Source: Eisenbergiella tayi
Lineage (GTDB): Bacteria > Bacillota > Clostridia > Lachnospirales > Lachnospiraceae
Assembly (NCBI RefSeq): GCF_001881565.1
Contig: NZ_MPDJ01000003.1
Coordinates: 105,477 to 148,278, forward strand
Direction: 5' to 3'
DNA: 42,802 nucleotides
The notes below the pieces were generated by a model. That model made no database searches. It was not told the origin of the DNA and was given only the letters and a program-made list of their open reading frames with translations. Both the position numbers and the translations under genes were made by a program. Below, one piece after another: positions 8,093 through 15,716 of the stretch. Position 1 is the first letter of the stretch. Each line of letters opens with the position of its first letter.

Positions 8093-9316
8093 ATGGAGCG
8101 GATTAAGGGCGGCGTTACAGCCGCAAAGGGATTTCAGGCAGCAGGTGTGGAAGCAAATGTAAAGTACAAAAACAGGAAGGATATGGCAATGATAGTGAGC
8201 GGGGGTCCCTGCAGGGCCGCCGGTGTTTTTACCAGCAACGTGGTTAAGGCAGCACCGGTGGTATGGGACAGGGAACTGATTGATAACTCCCCTTACATTC
8301 AGGCGGTGGTAGTGAATTCCGGTATTGCGAATGCCTGCACGGGACGTCAGGGATATGCATACTGCCAGGAAACAGCACAGGCTGCGGCGTCTGCCTTACA
8401 TATACCCGAGAACACGGTGCTGGTAGCTTCCACAGGTGTTATCGGCATGCAGCTTCCCATGGATAAAATCACCGCGGGCGTGGAAAAACTGGCTGTTTCT
8501 CTTTCGGATACACCGGAGGCGGGAACCCTGGCGGCGGAGGCTATTATGACTACGGATACCATTTCCAAGCAGGTGGCCGTACAGTTTGAAGCAGGCGGAA
8601 AAACGGTTACTGTAGGAGGAATGTCCAAGGGCAGCGGTATGATACACCCCAATATGTGCACCATGCTGGGCTTTGTCACTACGGATATCGCGATCTCCAA
8701 AGAGCTTCTGCAGGAAGCGCTCCGTGAGGATGTGGTTGATACCTTCAATATGATTTCTGTGGACGGCGACACCTCCACCAATGACACTCTGGTGGTGCTG
8801 GCTAACGGGTGTGCGGAAAATCCGGAAATAACGGAAAAGAACGAAGACTATGAGAATTTCGTAAAGGCCCTTCATGAAGTCAATGAAACACTTGCCAAGA
8901 TGATGGCAGGCGACGGAGAAGGGGCAACCGCCCTTTTTGAAACCAGGGTAATACATGCAGCTACCAAAGAAGACGCCAGAACTCTCGCAAAATCCGTGAT
9001 CTGTTCCAGCCTTACCAAAGCGGCGATCTTCGGGCATGACGCCAACTGGGGCAGGATCCTGTGCGCTCTCGGCTACAGCGGCGCCAAATTCGATCCGGAA
9101 GCCGTTGAGCTCTATTTTGAAAGCGAAGCCGGAAGAATCCTGATCTATAAGGACGGACAGGCGGCAGATTACAGTGAAGAAGAAGCGACCAAAATCCTTT
9201 CCTATCCTGCAGTGACCGTAGTGGCGGATATGAAAATGGGTGAAGCACAAGCTACGGCATGGGGCTGTGATCTGACCTATGATTATGTGAAAATAAATGC
9301 GGATTACCGCTCGTAG
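8093..9316 (+). CDS. argJ: Bifunctional ornithine acetyltransferase / N-acetylglutamate synthase
   Basis: This 407-residue enzyme recycles the acetyl group from N-acetylornithine to glutamate, and the bifunctional forms also make N-acetylglutamate from acetyl-CoA. ArgJ is made as a precursor that cuts itself before a threonine. Here the site is T190 in HPNMCTMLGF, with cysteine at the preceding position where alanine is usual. The KGSGMIHPNM block and the alpha/beta chain regions are intact. GGAGAGGAG before ATG 8093 fixes the start; an upstream in-frame extension to 7988 looks non-coding. No ARG box is seen before it, so it probably depends on readthrough or an unseen promoter. Confidence 0.96.
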   Translation: MERIKGGVTAAKGFQAAGVEANVKYKNRKDMAMIVSGGPCRAAGVFTSNVVKAAPVVWDRELIDNSPYIQAVVVNSGIANACTGRQGYAYCQETAQAAASALHIPENTVLVASTGVIGMQLPMDKITAGVEKLAVSLSDTPEAGTLAAEAIMTTDTISKQVAVQFEAGGKTVTVGGMSKGSGMIHPNMCTMLGFVTTDIAISKELLQEALREDVVDTFNMISVDGDTSTNDTLVVLANGCAENPEITEKNEDYENFVKALHEVNETLAKMMAGDGEGATALFETRVIHAATKEDARTLAKSVICSSLTKAAIFGHDANWGRILCALGYSGAKFDPEAVELYFESEAGRILIYKDGQAADYSEEEATKILSYPAVTVVADMKMGEAQATAWGCDLTYDYVKINADYRS

Positions 9317-9340
9317 AAAAACGCTCAGGGAGGAAGAAAA

Positions 9341-10228
9341 ATGGAACAGAAAGAAATGGATCAGGTAATGCAGAAAGCATCGGTGCTCATTGAAGCCCTG
9401 CCCTATATCCAGAAATTCAACCGTAAAATCATTGTGGTAAAGTATGGCGGAAGCGCCATGAGCAACGAGGAACTGCAGAGAAACGTCATTCAGGATGTCA
9501 CCCTGCTTAAGCTGGTAGGCTTCAAACCCATTATCGTGCATGGCGGCGGAAAGGCCATCAGCAAATGGGTGGGAAAGGTAGGCAAGGAAGCGAAATTCGT
9601 GAACGGCCTGCGTGTGACAGATGAAGAAACCATGGAAATAGCGGAGATGGTTCTGGGCCGTGTGAATAAAAATCTGGTAACCATGGTGGAGGAGCTGGGC
9701 GTAAAAGCTGTTGGTATCAGCGGCAAGGACGGCGGTCTTCTCAAGGTGAATAAAAAATATGCGGACGGACAGGATATCGGTTATGTCGGTGAAATAAACA
9801 AGGTAGATCCCAAGGTGCTCTATGATCTTCTGGAAAAGGATTTTCTTCCTATTGTAGCGCCTGTCGGGCTGGATGATGATTTCAATACCTATAATATCAA
9901 TGCGGATGACGCGGCCTGCGCCGTTGCCAGGGCCGTGGGCGCGGATAAGCTGGTTTTCCTCACGGATATCGAAGGCCTGTACAAGGATATCAATGACAAA
10001 TCCTCTTTTATATCCAGATTATCCGCCGGCCAGGCAGAGGAACTGATTAACAGCGGAGTTATCGGCGGCGGTATGCTGCCCAAGCTGAACAATTGTACCG
10101 CGGCTATCCGGAACGGCGTAAACCGGGTACATATCCTGGACGGCAGGGTTCCTCACTGCCTGCTCCTTGAGATATTTACCAATGAAGGGGTAGGAACGGC
10201 GATTTATTCCGATGACGATGCGCTTTGA
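9341..10228 (+). CDS. argB: Acetylglutamate kinase
   Basis: This 295-residue amino-acid kinase phosphorylates N-acetylglutamate with ATP, the second step of the arginine pathway. The phosphate-binding motifs VVKYGGSAM (32-40) and [11 protein letters not shown] (64-74) and the later FLTDIEGLY and GGGMLPKL blocks are all present. The N-terminal helical extension (first about 28 residues) is of the type that supports hexamers inhibited by arginine; that regulation is inferred. GGGAGGAAG precedes the ATG, 24 bases after argJ. Confidence 0.96.
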   Translation: MEQKEMDQVMQKASVLIEALPYIQKFNRKIIVVKYGGSAMSNEELQRNVIQDVTLLKLVGFKPIIVHGGGKAISKWVGKVGKEAKFVNGLRVTDEETMEIAEMVLGRVNKNLVTMVEELGVKAVGISGKDGGLLKVNKKYADGQDIGYVGEINKVDPKVLYDLLEKDFLPIVAPVGLDDDFNTYNINADDAACAVARAVGADKLVFLTDIEGLYKDINDKSSFISRLSAGQAEELINSGVIGGGMLPKLNNCTAAIRNGVNRVHILDGRVPHCLLLEIFTNEGVGTAIYSDDDAL

Positions 10229-10232
10229 AGGG

Positions 10233-10292
10233 AGAATTTTGAAACAAAGTACATTTCAAATATTGAATTAATGTCCGCTGAAGCGGACAAGG
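10233..10292. repeat. Paired small inverted repeats between argB and argD
   Basis: The 73-base gap contains TTTGAAA/TTTCAAA and the perfect repeat TGTCCGCT-GA-AGCGGACA. Neither is followed by a T-run, so they are unlikely to be terminators. RNA-processing signals within the arg message are possible. Confidence 0.45.
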
Positions 10293-10301
10293 GGTAAAAA
10301 A

Positions 10302-11522
10302 ATGATGGATGAAAAAGTTTTAAGCATGAAAGAATATATCGATGAGGCGGAAGCCGCACTTTTACATACCTATAACCGTTACCAGGTGGTTCTGGATAAA
10401 GGCGACGGCGTTTACCTTACCGACATCGAAGGGAAAAAATATCTGGATTTTTGTGCCGGAATCGCCGTATTCGCGCTGGGTTATAATAACAGGGAATACA
10501 ACGATGCTCTGAAAGGTCAGATAGACAAGGTGATCCACACTTCCAATTATTATTATAATGTTCCGGCAGTGGAAGCGGCGGTGAAGCTGAAAAAGGTCTC
10601 CGGCATGGATCGTGTCTTTTTTACCAACAGCGGCGCGGAGGCAGTGGAAGGCGCTCTGAAGGCGGCCCGCAAATATGCTTTCCTTAAGGACGGAAAAACG
10701 GATCATGAAATCATCGCCATGAACCATTCCTTCCACGGAAGGACCTTCGGCGCACTTTCCGTGACAGGAAACCCTCATTACAGAGAGGCCTTTGAACCCA
10801 TGATCGGCAACATCCGTTTTGCGGATCTGAATGATTTCGACAGTGTCCTTGCTCAGGTCACGGATAAAACCTGTGCGATCATCCTGGAAACCGTCCAGGG
10901 TGAAGGCGGCATTTATCCCGCAACCGGAGAATTCCTGAAAAAAGTGCGCGCCCTCTGTGATGAAAAGGATATCCTTCTGATTCTGGATGAAATCCAGTGC
11001 GGTATGGGAAGAACGGGAGAGATGTTTGCCTGGCAGCGTTACGGTGTGAAGCCGGATATTATGACAACGGCCAAGGCGCTCGGCTGCGGCGTTCCCGTAG
11101 GCGCTTTCCTGATGACGGAGAAGGTGGGAGCCCATTCACTTGCCAGCGGCGATCACGGCACGACCTATGGCGGAAATCCTCTGGCCTGTGCGGCGGTGAG
11201 CAAAGTGCTTGATTTATTCGAAAAGGGCCATATAATAGATAATGTGAGAGAAGTCGGTGCATATCTGGAAGAAAAGCTGGGTGAGCTTGTGGATAACTAT
11301 GATTTTATAGAGACGCACAGAGGGCTTGGCCTGATGCAGGGGCTGGTTTTTTCCATTCCGGTAGGCGATATTATTAACCGCGCCCTGGAAAAAGGCCTGA
11401 TCCTGATTAATGCGGGAACGGATATTATCCGTTTTGTTCCGCCCCTGGTCATCACAAAGGAAAATGTGGATGAAATGCTTGCTATCCTCACAGAATGCCT
11501 GGATGAGAAAAAGACATCCTGA
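10302..11522 (+). CDS. argD: Acetylornithine aminotransferase
   Basis: This 406-residue class-III PLP aminotransferase converts N-acetylglutamate semialdehyde to N-acetylornithine with glutamate. NSGAEA (109-114), LDEIQCGMGRTG (228-239) and the PLP lysine K258 in TTAKALGCG are visible, and length is standard. The ribosome site (AAGGGGT, 7 bases upstream) is modest. It closes the argJBD block. The next gene, a solute-binding protein, begins 17 bases later and may be co-transcribed. Some family members also accept succinyl-diaminopimelate in the lysine pathway. Confidence 0.95.
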   Translation: MMDEKVLSMKEYIDEAEAALLHTYNRYQVVLDKGDGVYLTDIEGKKYLDFCAGIAVFALGYNNREYNDALKGQIDKVIHTSNYYYNVPAVEAAVKLKKVSGMDRVFFTNSGAEAVEGALKAARKYAFLKDGKTDHEIIAMNHSFHGRTFGALSVTGNPHYREAFEPMIGNIRFADLNDFDSVLAQVTDKTCAIILETVQGEGGIYPATGEFLKKVRALCDEKDILLILDEIQCGMGRTGEMFAWQRYGVKPDIMTTAKALGCGVPVGAFLMTEKVGAHSLASGDHGTTYGGNPLACAAVSKVLDLFEKGHIIDNVREVGAYLEEKLGELVDNYDFIETHRGLGLMQGLVFSIPVGDIINRALEKGLILINAGTDIIRFVPPLVITKENVDEMLAILTECLDEKKTS

Positions 11523-11539
11523 AAAAAAGGAGAAATTGC

Positions 11540-13033
11540 ATGAAGCTTTGGAAAAGAATACTGGCTGTGGCAGTGGTTGCGGTGGCTGCCGGCGTGTTAC
11601 TCTATTTTGGAATCGGCAGCAACAGGCTGGCAAGTCTGGAAGTAATTCCGGATAATGCCCTGATCAGCAGGCCTACGATAAACCTGTGGTATACGGACGA
11701 AGCCCTGGGAGATTATCTGGGGAGTGTTGCCCTGGATTTTTCCGAGGAAAAAAATGTCCGTGTTATTCCAAAGCTGGTTTCCGGTCTGGAATATCTGGAA
11801 AATATAAACAGGGATTCCCTGCAGACCAATACCTATCCGGATCTTTATATAATAAGCAATGAAAGTTTGGAAAAAGCCAGCCTTTCCGGCCTGGTCAGCC
11901 CCATCCGGGACGAGGCGGGAGCAGTGAATGAAAGCAACTTCTCCCGGCCGGCCCTGGAAGCGGTAACCTATGACGGGAAGCTTGTGGGCTATCCTTTTTA
12001 TTTTGAAACGAGCGCCCTTGTGTATAATAAGACCTATATGGAGGCCCTGGCCCTGAGCGCCCTGGAGGCGGAGGCGGACGCTCTCGCCGGAGAAGAAGCC
12101 ATGCAGGAGCTGGATGAAAACGGGGAACCGCTGGTGCCGGACGGTGTAGGGAATAATCCGGAGCCGGAGACTTTTACGGCGGACGAAGCCCAGCTTCAGG
12201 AGCGGATAGAAGCCATGATACCTGCCACTATTGATGACATACTGACCTTTGCCAACAGCTACGATGCGCCGGAACAGGTGGAGGCGGTTTTCAAATGGGA
12301 TGTGGCGGATATTTTTTATAATTACTTCTTTGTGGGAAACTATATTGATGTGGGCGGCCCTACGGGTGACAACACAGAGAAAATAGATATTTATAATCTG
12401 GATTCCATCAAATGCCTGATGGCTTATCAGGATCTGAACCAGTTTTTTTCCATTGATCCGGAGGAGGTGGATTATGATTCCGTGGTCCGGGAATTTATAG
12501 AAGGAAAACTGGTATTCACCGTGGCTACGACGGATATTGTGGCAAAGATTGAGGAAGCGAAAAAGAACGGGGAGTTTCCTTATGAATATGGGGTAACTAA
12601 TATCCCCAACATCAATGAAGAACTGCAGACAAAGAGTCTTTCTGTGACGAATGCGGTGGTGGTGAACGGCTACAGCCAGAAAAAAGATATCGCCAATGAA
12701 TTCGCCGCTTACCTGACGGTGGACAGGGCGCAGAACCTGTACGAACGGACCGGAAGGATGCCGGCCAGGAAGGGTGTGACCTTCACCTCTCCCCAGGCGG
12801 AGGCTTTCGGCAGGGAATACGGGCTTTCCGTACCCATTCCCAAAATGATGGCAACCAGCAATTACTGGGTACAGATGGAAATCGCATTTACAAGAATCTG
12901 GTCGGGAGACGGCGTATCGGATACACTGAAAGCGCTTTCTGAAAAAATAATGACGCAGGTAACCGGACAGCCTTTTGAAGAGGAATATATCGAAGAGCCT
13001 GAAAAGGAAGAATATGCAGGCGAAGAAGAATAA
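11540..13033 (+). CDS. Extracellular solute-binding protein, membrane-anchored (orphan)
   Basis: This 497-residue protein resembles family-1 sugar ABC transporter binding proteins: NLWYTDEAL near the N-terminus, DLYIISNESLEKA, GYPFYFETSALVYNK, then a C-lobe ending in TGRMPARK. It starts with a basic n-region and one hydrophobic segment (about 7-25) without a lipobox cysteine, so it is probably held by an uncleaved anchor. An acidic insertion follows at about 170-230 and the tail is glutamate-rich. No permease or ATPase genes are adjacent, which is unusual. It lies 17 bases after argD behind a good AAGGAG site. The ligand is unknown. Confidence 0.8.
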   Translation: MKLWKRILAVAVVAVAAGVLLYFGIGSNRLASLEVIPDNALISRPTINLWYTDEALGDYLGSVALDFSEEKNVRVIPKLVSGLEYLENINRDSLQTNTYPDLYIISNESLEKASLSGLVSPIRDEAGAVNESNFSRPALEAVTYDGKLVGYPFYFETSALVYNKTYMEALALSALEAEADALAGEEAMQELDENGEPLVPDGVGNNPEPETFTADEAQLQERIEAMIPATIDDILTFANSYDAPEQVEAVFKWDVADIFYNYFFVGNYIDVGGPTGDNTEKIDIYNLDSIKCLMAYQDLNQFFSIDPEEVDYDSVVREFIEGKLVFTVATTDIVAKIEEAKKNGEFPYEYGVTNIPNINEELQTKSLSVTNAVVVNGYSQKKDIANEFAAYLTVDRAQNLYERTGRMPARKGVTFTSPQAEAFGREYGLSVPIPKMMATSNYWVQMEIAFTRIWSGDGVSDTLKALSEKIMTQVTGQPFEEEYIEEPEKEEYAGEEE

Positions 13034-13072
13034 TCCGCCGGTCATAGGGGTAAAATGTAGGGAGGGAAGAAA

Positions 13073-13306
13073 CGTAACAGTTCAGCCCCTCCCCTTTTGT
13101 CAGGTTTGCATTTCCGGCCCGGGATTTCCATCCCTGTGCAGCCTTGGATTCCTGTCCGCCGGTATTCCCCGTTCCCTCTTGTGTGCCGCGGTTCTGCAAG
13201 GTTCCTGTCAGGGCACACTTTCGTTCGGATAAATACGCAGCGGTACTAAGGCTGCACAGGGATGGAAATGCAAACCTGACAGAAGGGGAGGAACTGAACT
13301 GTTACG
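13073..13306. repeat. Palindromic element B1 (234 bp)
   Basis: The arms begin CGTAACAGTTCAG and end CTGAACTGTTACG and pair over about 58 positions. The left arm carries one 14-base insertion bounded by ATTTCC repeats near 13111-13130. Inside is a 63-nt core (13194-13256) that starts CTGCAAGGTTCCTGT and ends GGTACTAAGGCTGCA. It is 58/63 identical to the core of element B2. There is no transposase. Short reading frames across it are artefacts of the repeat. Confidence 0.88.
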
Positions 13307-13326
13307 AAGAAACAGCTTCCTACGTT

Positions 13327-13353
13327 AAAATACCGGAGCGTATTTTGCGCTCC
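13327..13353 (+). promoter_or_regulatory. Overlapping alternative hairpins before the DMT transporter gene
   Basis: AAAATAC (13327-13333) can pair with GTATTTT (13340-13346), and GGAGCG (13335-13340) can pair with CGCTCC (13348-13353). The two helices exclude each other and lie just before the AGGAGG site. This could be a small switch, or chance. Confidence 0.3.
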
Positions 13354-13370
13354 TATGACAGGAGGCCCAT

Positions 13371-13802
13371 ATGATTGGTTTGATTATTGCTTTGATTTCC
13401 GGCGCGCTGATGAGTATCCAGGGAGTTTTTAATACAGAGGTCACCAAGTCCTCCAGTATCTGGGTGGCGAACTGCTTCGTCCAGTTTACGGCACTGCTGG
13501 TGTGCCTGATTGCCTGGGCATTTTCCGACCGCAGTTCTCTGCTCGGCGTGTTTCAGGTACAGCCTAAATATATGCTTCTGGGAGGCGCTATCGGCGCTTT
13601 TATTACTTATACGGTCATTAAGAGCATGGATATGCTTGGACCGGCCCGGGCCGTAATGCTCATCGTCGTAGCCCAGTTGCTTGTCGCCTATCTCATAGAG
13701 CTTTTCGGCATGTTCGGTGTGGAAAAGACCGGCTGGGAGTGGCGCAAGGCCATAGGAATGGCCGTAGCCATAGCAGGAATAGTGATTTTCAAATGGAAAT
13801 AA
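13371..13802 (+). CDS. DMT superfamily transporter, DUF606/YdcZ type
   Basis: This 143-residue, very hydrophobic protein has four to five predicted membrane helices (about 1-20, 32-52, 66-86, 92-113 and 125-141). The N-terminus MIGLIIALISGALMSIQG and the GGAIGAFITYT motif are typical of DUF606 (YdcZ-like) members of the drug/metabolite transporter superfamily, which often work as small paired subunits. Only one copy is present. AGGAGG lies just before the ATG. The gene is bracketed by palindromes B1 and B2. The substrate is unknown. Confidence 0.82.
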   Translation: MIGLIIALISGALMSIQGVFNTEVTKSSSIWVANCFVQFTALLVCLIAWAFSDRSSLLGVFQVQPKYMLLGGAIGAFITYTVIKSMDMLGPARAVMLIVVAQLLVAYLIELFGMFGVEKTGWEWRKAIGMAVAIAGIVIFKWK

Positions 13803-13808
13803 AGTGAT

Positions 13809-14129
13809 CAGATAAAATATCCGCCGCCGACCTCAGGCAGTTCCATGCCCGTTTTTCTGAGCCGCCTGTCCGGCTTTCCGCTCCCTGCCGTTCTGCGCGG
13901 GCCGCTGCTCTGCAAGGTTCCTGTGCGGGCACGCTTTCGCTCGGATAAACACGCAGCGGTACTAAGGCTGCAAAATACGCAGCCTAAGGACCGGCGAGTT
14001 TATACGGCCCTTACAGGAATCCTTGCAGATCAGCGGCCCGTGCAGAACGGCAGGGAGCGGAAAGCCGGACAGGCGGCTCAGAAAAACGGGCATGGAACTG
14101 CCTGAGGTCGGCGGCGGATATTTTATCTG
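13809..14129. repeat. Palindromic element B2 (321 bp)
   Basis: The outermost 88 bases (13809-13896) are the perfect reverse complement of 14042-14129. Pairing continues with few mismatches to about 13930/14008. The apical part (AAGGCTGC with GCAGCCT around 13965-13986) also folds, so the full element is one hairpin. The 63-nt core (13910-13972) is nearly the same as in B1 and lies in the left arm. It shows no coding potential. Confidence 0.92.
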
Positions 14130-14150
14130 TATCAGTAAGTAAACTTTTCC

Positions 14151-14179
14151 TTGTAAAACCCTGTTTTTTATCTTACAAT
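14151..14179 (+). promoter_or_regulatory. Putative comEA promoter
   Basis: TTGTAA (14151-14156), a 17-base spacer and TACAAT (14174-14179) lie between element B2 and comEA. The perfect palindrome ACGGAATTCCGT near 14219-14230 lies in the leader and could be an operator. Confidence 0.5.
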
Positions 14180-14252
14180 AAAAGAGCAGCGGCATACGGG
14201 GGCCTTTTTGTGCGATTGACGGAATTCCGTTAATGTGTGAAAAGGAGATAAC

Positions 14253-14906
14253 ATGTCAAATTGCAGAATTACTCCAGTACTTTTAATGGTACTGGTCTTT
14301 CTTTTCGTTTTAAACGGCTGCGGCAGAGGAATGGAGCTGCAGGAGCTGACGCAGCAGTCTGAGTCCGGGCAGGATGAGGACAGGAAAAAGACAGAAGAAG
14401 CCGCCGAGGCTTTGGCGGAAACGGCGGGGAGAGAGTCCGGGGAGGAAGAGATACAGCTTTCCCGATGTCTCGTACATATATGCGGCGCTGTGAAGGAGCC
14501 GGGAGTGTACAGCCTGCCTGAAGGCAGCCGGGTGGTGGATGCCATACGGGCGGCGGGCGGATTGACGCAGGATGCATCGGAAAGAGATGTGAATCAGGCG
14601 TCTGTTGTTGCCGATGGGATGCAGATTGTGGTACCCACGCTGGAAGAAGTGAAGAGCGGCGGTTATACATGGGGTGCTGCGGCAAAAGGCGGCGGGGAAT
14701 CGGAAGACGGCCTGGTGGATATTAATACGGCGGACGCGGCGCTGCTGATGACGCTTCCCGGTATCGGGCAGACAAGGGCGGACGCCATTGTGGCTTACCG
14801 GGAGCAGCATGGAAGCTTCAGCACCATTGAGGATATTATGAAAGTGGACGGAATCAAGGAAGGCAGCTTTGCAAAGCTCAGGGACAGGATTACCGTCAGA
14901 CAGTAA
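14253..14906 (+). CDS. comEA: ComEA-type competence DNA-binding lipoprotein
   Basis: This 217-residue exported protein has a signal sequence ending in a lipobox (VLNGC, cysteine 23), an acidic linker (about 30-75), an SLBB domain (VHICGAVKEPGVYSLPEG, about 76-135), and a C-terminal helix-hairpin-helix DNA-binding domain with DINTADAALL and LPGIGQTRADAIVAYRE. ComEA binds incoming double-stranded DNA outside the membrane and hands it to ComEC. ComEA is usually anchored by a membrane helix, so a lipid anchor is a variation. AAAGGAG precedes the ATG. comEC lies about 3.3 kb downstream, after three inserted genes. Confidence 0.9.
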   Translation: MSNCRITPVLLMVLVFLFVLNGCGRGMELQELTQQSESGQDEDRKKTEEAAEALAETAGRESGEEEIQLSRCLVHICGAVKEPGVYSLPEGSRVVDAIRAAGGLTQDASERDVNQASVVADGMQIVVPTLEEVKSGGYTWGAAAKGGGESEDGLVDINTADAALLMTLPGIGQTRADAIVAYREQHGSFSTIEDIMKVDGIKEGSFAKLRDRITVRQ

Positions 14907-14946
14907 GGAATGAAATTCTTTAAAGTGAAAATTCGTTGGAGGAGCT

Positions 14947-15636
14947 ATGGGAAAGCGGGTATTGGTTGTAGATGATGAGAAACTGATTGTGAAGGGAATC
15001 CGGTTCAGCCTGGAGCAGGACGGAATGGAGGTCACCTGTGCCTACGATGGAGAAGAGGCGCTGGAAAATGCCAAAAATACGGAATTTGATATAATCCTGC
15101 TGGATATTATGCTTCCCAAGCTTACCGGCCTGGAGGTCTGCCAGCAGATAAGGGAATTCTCCAATGTGCCCATTGTCATGCTCACGGCGAAGGATGATGA
15201 TATGGATAAAATCATGGGGCTGGAATACGGGGCGGACGATTATATCACCAAACCGTTCAATATTCTGGAGGTAAAAGCCAGGATCAAGGCCATCATGAGA
15301 AGGACTACAGTCAGGGACAGCGCATCCAATGCGCCCAAAACCATTGTGAACGGCGACCTGCGTCTGGATTGTGACAGCAGGCGGGTATATATTGCAGGGA
15401 AGGAAGTAAACCTGACTGCGAAGGAATTTGATGTGCTGGAGCTTCTGGCGCTGAATCCCAATAAGGTTTACAGCCGTGAAAATCTTCTGAAGCTTGTATG
15501 GGGCAGCGATTACCCCGGCGATGTGCGTACGGTTGACGTACACATCAGGAGACTTCGTGAAAAGATTGAAAGCAATCCCAGTGAACCAAGATATGTGCAT
15601 ACCAAATGGGGCGTAGGCTACTTTTTCCGTGCCTGA
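14947..15636 (+). CDS. OmpR/PhoB-family response regulator
   Basis: This 229-residue regulator has a receiver domain (1-120) with acidic residues D9-D10, phospho-acceptor D53 (LLDIMLPK), T80 and K102 (TKPF). A winged-helix effector domain (about 130-228) follows with the recognition region VRTVDVHIRRLREKI. It is close in layout to WalR/PhoP-type regulators of Firmicutes. GGAGGAG lies before the ATG, 40 bases after comEA. Its stop codon lies inside a 65-base palindrome that separates it from the kinase gene. The target genes are unknown. Confidence 0.93.
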   Translation: MGKRVLVVDDEKLIVKGIRFSLEQDGMEVTCAYDGEEALENAKNTEFDIILLDIMLPKLTGLEVCQQIREFSNVPIVMLTAKDDDMDKIMGLEYGADDYITKPFNILEVKARIKAIMRRTTVRDSASNAPKTIVNGDLRLDCDSRRVYIAGKEVNLTAKEFDVLELLALNPNKVYSRENLLKLVWGSDYPGDVRTVDVHIRRLREKIESNPSEPRYVHTKWGVGYFFRA

Positions 15637-15695
15637 CCCGGTTTGGGAACAGCCCGGGAATTTCCCGGGCTGCTGAATTTGAACCGATGTCAGGC
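15631..15695. repeat. 65-bp palindrome between regulator and kinase genes
   Basis: The outer stem is GCCTGAC/GTCAGGC, then CGGTT/AACCG, then the inner stem CAGCCCGGGAA/TTCCCGGGCTG around 15661. The regulator's TGA lies within the left outer stem. No T-run follows, so it probably affects processing, stability or relative expression rather than ending transcription. Confidence 0.65.
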
Positions 15696-15716
15696 TGAAT
15701 AGTAGGAGCTGCCAAA

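Noticed and set aside
13144..13374. Reading frame across element B1, and a similar one across B2 (13845-14105), both containing CKVPVRA and FRSDK...AAVLRL
   Set aside because: They translate the shared palindromic core. The similarity reflects the DNA repeat, and neither has a good ribosome site.
13073..14129. B1-transporter-B2 as a composite transposon
   Set aside because: No transposase, the outer arms of B1 and B2 differ, and no target-site duplication was found; only the repeat family claim is kept.
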